In this document: positions 34,625 to 41,992 of the stretch, piece after piece
How the letters are laid out: every line of letters begins with the position of its first letter
Position numbering within the stretch: the first letter of the stretch is position 1
Source: an uncultured Lachnospiraceae bacterium
Lineage (GTDB): Bacteria > Bacillota_A > Clostridia > Lachnospirales > Lachnospiraceae
NCBI GenBank assembly: GCA_902787595.1
Contig: CADAHD010000001.1
Location: 1 to 52,896 of the forward strand
DNA length: 52,896 nt
Reading direction: 5' to 3'
Translations under genes and position numbers: made by a program
The notes under the pieces: generated by a model
Database searches by the model: none
Seen by the model: only the letters and a program-made list of their open reading frames with translations
Told to the model about the DNA's origin: nothing

Positions 34625-35440
34625 ATGCGTTTCTTTCAGATCGATGTAAAAAATAAGGATTCCCTTCCGGAGACAAAGGCATATTTCTACGGACAGGAAG
34701 ATATAAAGAATGTACCCATACACAGCCGTCCGGTGATCGTTATCTGTCCCGGCGGTGGTTATGAGTTTACATCCGATCGCGAAGCGGAGATCGTAGCATT
34801 ACAATTTCTGGCTATGGGGTATCACGCCGCAGTGCTGCGTTATTCATGCAGCCCTGCGGTTTATCCTACGGCATTGACGGAATTGGCAGCACTGGTCAGA
34901 GAGATACATGTTCATGCATCTGAGTGGCAGGTTGACAGAGATCAGCTGTATCTTCTTGGTTTTTCGGCCGGGGCTCATCTGGTGTGCAGTTTCAGCAGTT
35001 TCTGGAAAGAAGGGTTTTTAAGCAATAGTTTGTCATGCAGCATAGAACAGTTAAAGCCTGCGGGACAGATACTCTGTTATCCTGTGATCAAAACAGGTGA
35101 GTTTGCACATAATGGATCTTTCCGGGCTTTACTGGCGGATGAATATGAGGAAAAAAAAGAAGAACTGTCGTTGGAGAAAAGAGTAAGCGATGCAGTACCT
35201 GAAACCTTTATCTGGCATACTACGGATGATGCATCCGTGCCGGTACAGAATTCTCTTCTGTATGTACAGGCTCTGATAGAGGCAGGCATTCCGGTAGAGT
35301 ATCATCTGTTTGAACATGGACGTCATGGATTATCTCTGGGAAATCTCCTTACCACGCGTGAAGGAGATGAGGTAGAGAAAAACGCGCAGCCATGGCTTAA
35401 GCTGGTACATAACTGGTTAAGCAGACGCTGTGGCTTCTGA
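34625..35440 (+). CDS. Alpha/beta hydrolase, probable sugar acetyl esterase
   Basis: A 271-residue alpha/beta hydrolase of the BD-FAE/acetyl-esterase type, lacking a signal peptide. The oxyanion region is VIVICPGGGYEFTSDREAE (38-56). The nucleophile elbow is GFSAG with Ser114. The acid is probably Asp202 in HTTDDASVPV and the base His234 in EHGRHGLSLG. Similar cytoplasmic enzymes remove acetyl groups from imported oligosaccharides. In this operon acetylated galacturonides are the likely substrate. It lies 17 bases after the DhuI-like gene with an AGGAGAAGAGCG site. Confidence 0.85.
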   Translation: MRFFQIDVKNKDSLPETKAYFYGQEDIKNVPIHSRPVIVICPGGGYEFTSDREAEIVALQFLAMGYHAAVLRYSCSPAVYPTALTELAALVREIHVHASEWQVDRDQLYLLGFSAGAHLVCSFSSFWKEGFLSNSLSCSIEQLKPAGQILCYPVIKTGEFAHNGSFRALLADEYEEKKEELSLEKRVSDAVPETFIWHTTDDASVPVQNSLLYVQALIEAGIPVEYHLFEHGRHGLSLGNLLTTREGDEVEKNAQPWLKLVHNWLSRRCGF

Positions 35441-35448
35441 CGGTTTCC

Positions 35449-35478
35449 TGATATACGGAGTATCGTTGTCTTTTTTTT
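35449..35478 (+). terminator. Weak terminator-like stretch between esterase and pectinesterase genes
   Basis: A run of eight T residues (35471-35478) follows a short GATA...TATC inverted repeat and an imperfect stem inside the end of the esterase gene. The stem is poor, so at most partial termination is likely. The rest of the 76-base gap is unremarkable apart from the pectinesterase ribosome site CGGAGG. Confidence 0.25.
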
Positions 35479-35516
35479 ATGTGTGACAGAACAGGAAAGT
35501 ATCGGAGGATGATCAA

Positions 35517-36275
35517 ATGTCATATTCAATAATAGGATCTGATATTTCTATAGAGGGACAGACATACAGCGGAGCTACAGGCGCGCTGGCTATACATCCG
35601 GACGGCAGACCATATCATACATTCAGAACTGCGACGGTTCTTGTTGATGGAGACAGGGTAAGCTTTAAGAATTGCAGATTTGAAAATACGGCAGGTCCGG
35701 GAAAGGAAGCAGGACAGGCTATCGCATTATATCTTGATGGAGACGATATCACATTGGAGGATTGTATTCTGACAGGTCATCAGGACACGCTTTTTTTGGC
35801 ACCACTGCCGCCTAAAGAAGTGCAGAAGGATGGTTTTCTGGGGCCCAAGCAGTTTACACCGCGTACTCCCCGCACCTTTTATTTTAAGAAATGCAGGATC
35901 GAGGGTGGTGTGGATTTTATTTTTGGGGGTGCGACGGCATATTTTGATGACTGTGATTTTGTTAGTGTAGAGCCGGGATATGTTTTTGCGCCATGTACAC
36001 CTAAGGATGTTGAAACAGGATTTGTTGCGCGTAACTGCCGTTTTCTATGTACGGAAGAAATACCACAGGCAAGCTGCTATATAGGGCGGCCGTGGCGTGA
36101 GTTTGCCAGAATACGTCTGGAGAACTGCTATATCGACAGACATATCCATCCGGAAGGGTTTGCTGACTGGAACGGAAGAGGGGAAGGCGGGACCGTGGTA
36201 TTTGAAGAGCTGCATTCGACAGGACCCGGAGCGGAAAACACAAAACGCCCCTGCTGGGTGAGATTTACAGCCTGA
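35517..36275 (+). CDS. Cytoplasmic pectin methylesterase (CE8)
   Basis: Removes methyl groups from galacturonate residues, releasing methanol. The 252 residues form a right-handed beta-helix with all CE8 signatures: the substrate-binding Gln in GQAIALYLDGD, GHQDTLF with the acid Asp90, VDFIFGG with the nucleophile Asp133, and GRPWRE with Arg191 and Trp193. There is no signal peptide, unlike secreted pectinesterases, so it must act on imported short oligogalacturonides. The protein is also short, compared with 300 or more for many homologues. The ATG follows CGGAGGATGATCAA. It ends this block of genes, with the diguanylate cyclase converging 15 bases downstream. Confidence 0.93.
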   Translation: MSYSIIGSDISIEGQTYSGATGALAIHPDGRPYHTFRTATVLVDGDRVSFKNCRFENTAGPGKEAGQAIALYLDGDDITLEDCILTGHQDTLFLAPLPPKEVQKDGFLGPKQFTPRTPRTFYFKKCRIEGGVDFIFGGATAYFDDCDFVSVEPGYVFAPCTPKDVETGFVARNCRFLCTEEIPQASCYIGRPWREFARIRLENCYIDRHIHPEGFADWNGRGEGGTVVFEELHSTGPGAENTKRPCWVRFTA

Positions 36276-36290
36276 TAAACGGTGTAAAGA

Positions 36291-37763
36291 TCAATTCAGT
36301 AGATCTGTTACGGGATATGTGGAGATCATGTCCGTGAACAGACTGTAATGCATGAAATGATCCTGATTCCATACAAGATTCTTTTGCAGCGAAAGAAATG
36401 CAAGAACTACCTTATTTCCTTCAGCATCGGTATAGGGTATTAATATAAAAGATAAAGCTTTAAGTGCCAGAAGCCGTTCCTTTATCTCCGAGATTTCTTC
36501 CGAAAGATGGTTAGTATTGTTGCACAGTATCAGGCCGGATCTGTTACGACGGGAAGAGTAGTCTTCAGGAGAAAGATATCGGATGATCTCACAGATCTGC
36601 GCATCGGGGGTGTCTGCCTGCGGACCGGTACTGAAAATGAGTTCACGCGGTTCGTCACGATAGATGAGCAGAAGAGGGATGCGGGAACGTCTGGCAAATT
36701 CAGATAGAAGAGATGACAGTTCAGGATGCTGTCCGTCACGGATCATAAACTGCATCTGAATAAGAACATCGCCCAGAGGCAGGTCATCGTGCCCGTTAAC
36801 TATATTTCCGACGTTGCCATTTTTCAGGTATTCGCGCACATGTTCAAGAGGCGCATGTTTTTCCGGTGTATACATGATATAACGGTTACGTCCTTTTTCC
36901 TTTGCAAGATATAAAGAATAATCTGCCAGTGTAAAGAGGTCGTTATAGTTATCTGCATGATCGGGATAGGTTGCCGTACCGATGGAAACAGATATGGCTT
37001 TATCATGCTGAGGACCTTTTCCAGGGAAAGCATCCATAACTTTTTTTCGGATACCGGTTAAATAGTCGCGCAGATGATCCTTTTCGGAAGTATTGTAGAA
37101 TATGATAAGGAACTCATCGCCGCCGATCCTTCCGATGATTCCGCTCTTACCTACTTCATTTTTTGCGATGCCGGCTATTGTCTGAAGGACGTGATCGCCG
37201 TACATATGTCCGTAAGTATCGTTGACATGTTTAAAGTAATCTATATCAAGGATGGCTATGGTGGTGTTGCCAGCATGCAGATTATTGATATAATCGATGG
37301 CAAGTTTTGTGATGTCATCTTTTGTGACAGCACCTGTGAGGGGATCATAATTCAGATTGCCTTTGTAATTGATATCGGAGGTACGCTGCAGACGTATAAG
37401 GCCTATCATTGAGTCACGGCCGTTACTGCAGGTGACTTTTTTGCCCCGGATCAAGGTTAGCGAGTCACTGCTGTCAAAAAGAAGATCATGATGGATCAGA
37501 ACAGAAAAATGCCCGGAACACTTTCGGAGATTCTCCGTAAACTGCCCGAGTTCCGACAAAACCTCAGGACAGTCCGCACAGCGCAGGTTCTTAATGAATT
37601 CTGACAATTCAACGGTTCCTTCTTTAAGCAGACTGTCGCCGGTATTGTATAATGTGATACTGTCATCCTTAGGAATATATTCGTAGAAAATATCAGTAAA
37701 AAGTTGCAGCATAGCTTGACAGCTTTCAATTGTAAGCGCATCAGGTGGAGCCATATAACTCAT
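36291..37763 (-). CDS. GGDEF diguanylate cyclase
   Basis: Makes cyclic di-GMP from two GTP. Of 490 residues, about 135-305 are a GGDEF domain with an intact active site: DIDYFKHVNDTYGHMYGD and GGDEF at 214-218. The inhibitory I-site (RxxD upstream of GGDEF) is absent, so product inhibition is not expected. The N-terminal ~130 residues have several cysteines (CADCPEV, KCSGHF) and may be a sensor. The C-terminal ~170 residues resemble no domain I can name, though a GAF-like fold is possible. No membrane segment was seen. It is read opposite to the pectin genes, from ATG 37763 after GGGGAGA. Any link to pectin sensing is speculative. Confidence 0.9.
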   Translation of the reverse strand: MSYMAPPDALTIESCQAMLQLFTDIFYEYIPKDDSITLYNTGDSLLKEGTVELSEFIKNLRCADCPEVLSELGQFTENLRKCSGHFSVLIHHDLLFDSSDSLTLIRGKKVTCSNGRDSMIGLIRLQRTSDINYKGNLNYDPLTGAVTKDDITKLAIDYINNLHAGNTTIAILDIDYFKHVNDTYGHMYGDHVLQTIAGIAKNEVGKSGIIGRIGGDEFLIIFYNTSEKDHLRDYLTGIRKKVMDAFPGKGPQHDKAISVSIGTATYPDHADNYNDLFTLADYSLYLAKEKGRNRYIMYTPEKHAPLEHVREYLKNGNVGNIVNGHDDLPLGDVLIQMQFMIRDGQHPELSSLLSEFARRSRIPLLLIYRDEPRELIFSTGPQADTPDAQICEIIRYLSPEDYSSRRNRSGLILCNNTNHLSEEISEIKERLLALKALSFILIPYTDAEGNKVVLAFLSLQKNLVWNQDHFMHYSLFTDMISTYPVTDLLN

Positions 37764-37900
37764 AACCGGGTTCTCCCCAAATATTGATCAAATATTAGTA
37801 ATTTTGAATACTAAGTTATAAAATCATATCATAAGTGTTTGAGTGATGCAATCTTTGCAGGCAAGAAAGAGGCAGAAAGCAGGCAGATGTATTATAATAC

Positions 37901-37937
37901 GGTAAACGACATAACTTTTTTCGTTTTGCCGTTTGCC
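37901..37937. repeat. Hairpin repeat, type B, upstream of the 38022 gene
   Basis: GGTAAACGACATAAC (37901-37915) pairs with GTTTTGCCGTTTGCC (37923-37937): 12 matches and one possible G-U over 15 positions, around TTTTTTC. The right arm matches type B copies at 11983 and 18600. A TATAAT (37893-37898) lies just upstream, without a good -35, so the hairpin may form the start of a leader RNA. The rest of the 258-base gap between the divergent genes (37764-38021) shows no gene. Confidence 0.55.
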
Positions 37938-38021
37938 GGGGCGGGTGTACCGGGTATAAGGACAGATTTTGTGTTTTCGGAAGACAGCGTATGCCTGATA
38001 ACGAACAGGGAGGAATGAGAA

Positions 38022-38744
38022 ATGGCGGTGATGGATGAATTTCGTGAGAAGCGTGAAAAGATCAGGACCGCGTCGGCTAAGGAAAAATGGAAGTATTTTA
38101 CAGATTATTATCTGGTATGGACGCTGATAGGATTGGCTGTCATGACAGTCAGCATAGCTTTTTTATACTCTGTATTATCGCAAAAAGAGGATGTCCTGTA
38201 TGTCAGCCTGGTTAATTTTGCCCCGTTGGACAGTGCGGAGAACAGGGTCGAAAAGGCGTTTTCGGAGCTGGCACTGGATGATATCAGGCATTCAAAGATC
38301 ACTATAGATACTTCCGAATCCATAGTGGCAGGAATGAGAGAAGATGACATGGAGCAGGAAAATGCAGATGATCCTTCTCTTTCCGAGATAATGAAGTACA
38401 GCTATGAGGATGAGCAGAAGCTGGCGACACTGGCAATGACCGGATCCATGGATATGATGATAACGGGAGAAGATGTATTTATGAAATATGCTATGCAGGA
38501 ATATATTGTCGGGCTGGATCAGGTGATGGATAGTGAACGGTTAAAACAATATGAAGATGCAGGACGCGTGTTGTATATTGATAAGAAGCCCGTAGGGATA
38601 TGCATGGATGATGCTGTTTTGCTGAAAGAGAATTATGTATACGATGGTAAGGGCAGTCCATCAATATATGCAGGTTTTGTCATTGGTGCGGCGCATACGG
38701 AAATGGCACTCCGTTTTATACAGTTTTTGGAGAGCGGGAATTGA
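38022..38744 (+). CDS. Single-pass membrane protein of unknown function
   Basis: A 240-residue protein I do not recognise. It has a short charged cytoplasmic N-terminus (MDEFREKREKIRTASAKEKWKYF in part), one membrane segment at about residues 30-50 (LVWTLIGLAVMTVSIAFLYSVL), and an extracellular domain of about 185 residues rich in acidic residues. The domain's end (VGICMDDAVLLKENY, then HTEMALRFIQFLESG) faintly recalls the C-terminal part of solute-binding proteins, but no family is assigned. The ATG at 38022 follows AGGGAGGAATGAGAA. Its last 29 bases overlap the 3' end of the convergent serine hydrolase gene. Confidence 0.8.
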   Translation: MAVMDEFREKREKIRTASAKEKWKYFTDYYLVWTLIGLAVMTVSIAFLYSVLSQKEDVLYVSLVNFAPLDSAENRVEKAFSELALDDIRHSKITIDTSESIVAGMREDDMEQENADDPSLSEIMKYSYEDEQKLATLAMTGSMDMMITGEDVFMKYAMQEYIVGLDQVMDSERLKQYEDAGRVLYIDKKPVGICMDDAVLLKENYVYDGKGSPSIYAGFVIGAAHTEMALRFIQFLESGN

Positions 38745-40101
38745 GCGGAAAAGACCGGCGGCTCAGCTCAAAAAAGCCGTTGAATTCGCTGTACAGGCTT
38801 TCTTCTATCTTGCGAAGATACAGAGTGGCATTATCTTTAGCGGCATTAATAAGAATATGGATGGATCCCACATAATCATCTAAGATCGCTATACGCAGAT
38901 AGAGGCTTCCGTCGGGCTGAGGAAAAGCGCGGGTATAAACTGTCTGGTCATATACTTTTTCACGACTTTTAATATCTTCCGTTAAGCTATACGGAAATAC
39001 AAATTCCTTATCCTGAGCCTTAAGTGTAAGTGAGCTGTCGGTTAAGGACATAAAAGAGAAGGCAGATTTATCCGATGCGGATTTCCAGGAGCCGAAAAGT
39101 GTTTCGTTAAGAGCGGGCTTATCCGTATGACCATATCCGGAAAGACGGGGAGCAATCGATAAAGCGGTATTGCGGATCTCATCGAGTATCATCTGGGAAC
39201 CGCCTTGAATCATCTGGCTATCTGCGGTAGTGATAAATATCAGTTCTTCATCGGGATAGAGAACCACATACTGACCGCCCATTCCGTACATCATTACTCC
39301 GCCGTTGCGAAGCATCCAAAACTGCCATCCGTATCCCCGGCATTCATCTACGGTTTTTCCCTCGTGAAGGGTAGGGCTATGATAAGAAAGAGCAGAATGT
39401 ATATAGTCTGCGTATCGTTTCCAGAATGCATGGTTATAGACAGTGTCTGCAGAGCCGATAAGATAGGGATAGTCCTGCTCCCAGGTATTGCGGTAAAGAC
39501 TTAATACCAGTTTAGCGGTATTAAGCAGATCATCTACTGTAGCTATCAGTCCGGAACCGCCGATCTCGCAGCCGAAGGGATCTGTCAGTACGTGGGTATC
39601 TGCACTAAAGCCTATACGGTCCAGACATACGCTGCGTAGATAGTCAAGAATACCTTTGCCGCTTATTTTTTTTACAAGAGCGGCCAAAGTGTGGGCGGAT
39701 GAGGTGTCGTATTTAAATATGCGTCCGGGATGATGATCGGGCGTTGTGGCAAAAAAGGAGCGTACCCAGTGAGAATCGGAATCAAGTTTATATGTTGTTG
39801 ATCGATGACAGGTGCGCATGCCGAGCATATCTTCGATAGTCATTTCTGTGAGATATGGATGAGCATCAGCTGGAGTATACTCGGGAAAAAGCGTGCAGAT
39901 ACGGTCCGAAAGCTGCAGCTGTCCCTCCGCGATCAGAGCACCTATAGCGAGGGAAGTATAACTTTTAGTAATGGAAAACATACGGTGATGCGTACCTCTT
40001 TCAAAGGGAGCATAATACTCTTCCTGCAGGATCTGCCCTTTATGCCAGATCATTATACTGTGCAGCGGGAATGGGAATTGTACGGTTGAGAATTTATGCA
40101 T
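38716..40101 (-). CDS. Serine hydrolase of the beta-lactamase/class C family
   Basis: A 461-residue penicillin-binding-like serine hydrolase. The SxxK nucleophile motif is SITK (43-46) in RMFSITKSYTS, and the YxS motif is Tyr131 in YDTSSAH. A later GGSGLIATVDDLL and GMGGQYVVLYPDEELIFITTADSQ are usual for these esterase/beta-lactamase-like proteins. The C-terminal ~120 residues form an extra domain. No signal peptide is seen, which argues for a cytoplasmic esterase rather than a drug-resistance enzyme. ATG 40101 is chosen because AGGAGG lies six bases upstream; an ATG at 40131 lies before that site. Its role beside pectin genes may be deacylation, but this is unproven. Confidence 0.85.
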   Translation of the reverse strand: MHKFSTVQFPFPLHSIMIWHKGQILQEEYYAPFERGTHHRMFSITKSYTSLAIGALIAEGQLQLSDRICTLFPEYTPADAHPYLTEMTIEDMLGMRTCHRSTTYKLDSDSHWVRSFFATTPDHHPGRIFKYDTSSAHTLAALVKKISGKGILDYLRSVCLDRIGFSADTHVLTDPFGCEIGGSGLIATVDDLLNTAKLVLSLYRNTWEQDYPYLIGSADTVYNHAFWKRYADYIHSALSYHSPTLHEGKTVDECRGYGWQFWMLRNGGVMMYGMGGQYVVLYPDEELIFITTADSQMIQGGSQMILDEIRNTALSIAPRLSGYGHTDKPALNETLFGSWKSASDKSAFSFMSLTDSSLTLKAQDKEFVFPYSLTEDIKSREKVYDQTVYTRAFPQPDGSLYLRIAILDDYVGSIHILINAAKDNATLYLRKIEESLYSEFNGFFELSRRSFPLNSRSPKTV

Positions 40102-40161
40102 ACGATACCTCCTGAGGATGCGCTTTATCAATAATACTACACGAAAGGAGTGGAAAAGACA

Positions 40162-41838
40162 ATGGATAAGATAAACAGGAAATACAGCAATCCGATCATA
40201 TACGCCGATTATTCCGATCCGGATGCAATACGTGTCGGGGATGATTATTATATGACAGCATCTTCATTTTCCAATGTACCGGGACTTCCTGTTCTGCATT
40301 CGCGTGATCTGGTGCATTGGAAGCTGATAAACTACGCTTTAAAGAAGATCCCGGAGTTTCGTTATCGCGAACCCATGCACGGATGCGGTGTATGGGCACC
40401 GGCGATACGTTATCACGAAGGGCTTTTCTATATCTGTTTTCCTATGCCGGACGAAGGTATATACATGATCACGGCTAAAGATCCCGCCGGCGAATGGAGT
40501 GAGTGCGTGAAGCTGTATGACGGTGCGGGTTTTATTGATCCATGTCCTTTCTGGGATGAAGACGGAAATGCTTATCTTGTGAACGGTGTGGCAAAGTCGC
40601 GTATAGGATATAAAAGTGTTCTGTGGCTGTCCGGGATGTCTGCGGATGGAATGAGGCTTATATCGGAGCCTGTAAAGATCTATGATGGGACTGCTGACGG
40701 AAATGTAACTACAGAAGGCCCTAAAATGTACAAGAGAAACGGGTATTATTATATCTTTGCTCCTGCGGGAGGTGTAAAAACAGGATGGCAGATAGTGCTG
40801 CGTTCCCGGAATATATACGGACCGTATGAGGCGCGTACCGTTATGCGGCAGGGCAGTACGGGTGTTAACGGCCCGCATCAGGGTGCATGGGTTGATGCAA
40901 TTGATACCCGGGGAAGGCACAGCGACTGGTTTCTTCATTTTCAGGATGTATTTGCAGCCGGAAGGATCACACATTTGCAACCAATGCAATGGACGGATGA
41001 TGACTGGCCTGTGATCGGAAAACCGTCAGGGAATGATAAAAATGTTGGAGAGCCGGTGGCAGAGTGGGAGATCCCGCTTTGTCGTGGCGCTGTCAAAGAT
41101 AATGATAATAATGGACACGGATGTGATGAAAAGCTGCATGGAGAGATCCCGCCCTGGCAGTGGAATGCAAATCCCGAAGACAGCTGGATAGCAAAGAAAA
41201 GCGGATCGATCACCGACAGTATTAGAGTGAAGCATCTGACTGTCATAAAGGGAAAAAGCGGTAAGGGTGAAGATGAAGCCTGCGCGGTGCCCGTACTTAA
41301 TGCTGTAAAGGTTTCAGAGCAGCGTCCTTTGTGTGACTATCCGAATCTTTTGCTTCGTCGTGTAGAAGCTCCGGAGCTTTGTGCAGAGGCAGAATTGGAT
41401 CTGAGCGGGCTCAGAGACGGAGCAATGGCAGGGATGGTGAGTATGGGCTGTATATATGCCGGAGCAGCAATAAAGCGCGAGAGAGATTCATATTACCTCG
41501 TGCTGATCAGGGGGCAGCAGTTCTTTGACAGGGGAGCGGTTTATGCAAAGGAGCAAAAGGATGTAACAGAGATAGAACTTAAAGATCCGGCACATGTATA
41601 TTTTACTCTGGTCTTTTCTCCGTCCAATGATGTTACGGCAATCTCAGCCAAACCGGAATACATCGGGGGAGATAACGAGATAATACTTCATCCGCAGGAG
41701 AGTATCATCATAACAGTAGGAGGCGTGACTCAAAAGCCTCTTAAATACAGCGATCACAGGCCTTGTATTAACATTCCGGCGGTTGCCGGACGGTGGGTTG
41801 GTGTTAAGTACGGTTTCTTTCATGTGATGGTTTCGTAA
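40162..41838 (+). CDS. Glycoside hydrolase family 43, cytoplasmic
   Basis: A 558-residue GH43 enzyme of the beta-xylosidase/alpha-L-arabinofuranosidase type. The five-bladed propeller (about 1-320) starts with NPIIYADYSDPDAIRVGDDYYMTASSF, holding the catalytic-base Asp. FIDPCPFWDEDGNAYLVNG carries the second Asp, and TEGPKMYKRNGYYYIFAPAGG the acid Glu. The C-terminal part (about 345-558) is the beta-sandwich domain of larger GH43 proteins. No signal peptide: it acts on imported arabinose- or xylose-bearing oligosaccharides such as pectin side chains. ATG 40162 is preferred to GTG 40150, which touches the AAGGAG site. Only 60 bases separate it from the divergent serine hydrolase start. Confidence 0.9.
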   Translation: MDKINRKYSNPIIYADYSDPDAIRVGDDYYMTASSFSNVPGLPVLHSRDLVHWKLINYALKKIPEFRYREPMHGCGVWAPAIRYHEGLFYICFPMPDEGIYMITAKDPAGEWSECVKLYDGAGFIDPCPFWDEDGNAYLVNGVAKSRIGYKSVLWLSGMSADGMRLISEPVKIYDGTADGNVTTEGPKMYKRNGYYYIFAPAGGVKTGWQIVLRSRNIYGPYEARTVMRQGSTGVNGPHQGAWVDAIDTRGRHSDWFLHFQDVFAAGRITHLQPMQWTDDDWPVIGKPSGNDKNVGEPVAEWEIPLCRGAVKDNDNNGHGCDEKLHGEIPPWQWNANPEDSWIAKKSGSITDSIRVKHLTVIKGKSGKGEDEACAVPVLNAVKVSEQRPLCDYPNLLLRRVEAPELCAEAELDLSGLRDGAMAGMVSMGCIYAGAAIKRERDSYYLVLIRGQQFFDRGAVYAKEQKDVTEIELKDPAHVYFTLVFSPSNDVTAISAKPEYIGGDNEIILHPQESIIITVGGVTQKPLKYSDHRPCINIPAVAGRWVGVKYGFFHVMVS

Positions 41839-41883
41839 TGCTTTTTAACTAAAAAATTAATTTAGAATTGTATGTTTTTTTTG

Positions 41884-41912
41884 TTGCAAGGATCGGCAAA
41901 GTATGTTAAATT
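41884..41912 (+). promoter_or_regulatory. Promoter of the sugar importer operon
   Basis: TTGCAA (41884-41889) and TAAATT (41907-41912) are spaced by 17 bases, and TG at 41904-41905 makes an extended -10. The operator follows nine bases later. It would start the transcript for the lipoprotein, both permeases and probably the genes beyond. Confidence 0.65.
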
Positions 41913-41921
41913 GAACACAAG

Positions 41922-41935
41922 TGAAAGCGCTTACA
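41922..41935. promoter_or_regulatory. LacI/CcpA-type operator upstream of the sugar importer
   Basis: TGAAAGCGCTTACA differs from the uxaC operator by one base (A for T at position 3). This variant fits the CcpA cre consensus very well, so carbon-catabolite control is as likely here as control by the local LacI-family protein. Its location just after the -10 predicts repression. Confidence 0.7.
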
Positions 41936-41992
41936 TTTTTTTTACAAACCTGTAACCAAGATAACAAATAACAAAGTGACAAGGAGGAAAAC

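Noticed and set aside
37730..37742. TGTAAGCGCATCA resembling the operator
   Set aside because: Only a half-site, located in the coding start of the diguanylate cyclase with a broken second arm.
38716..40101. Beta-lactamase resistance gene
   Set aside because: No signal peptide and an extra C-terminal domain; SxxK/YxS hydrolases of this kind are usually esterases.
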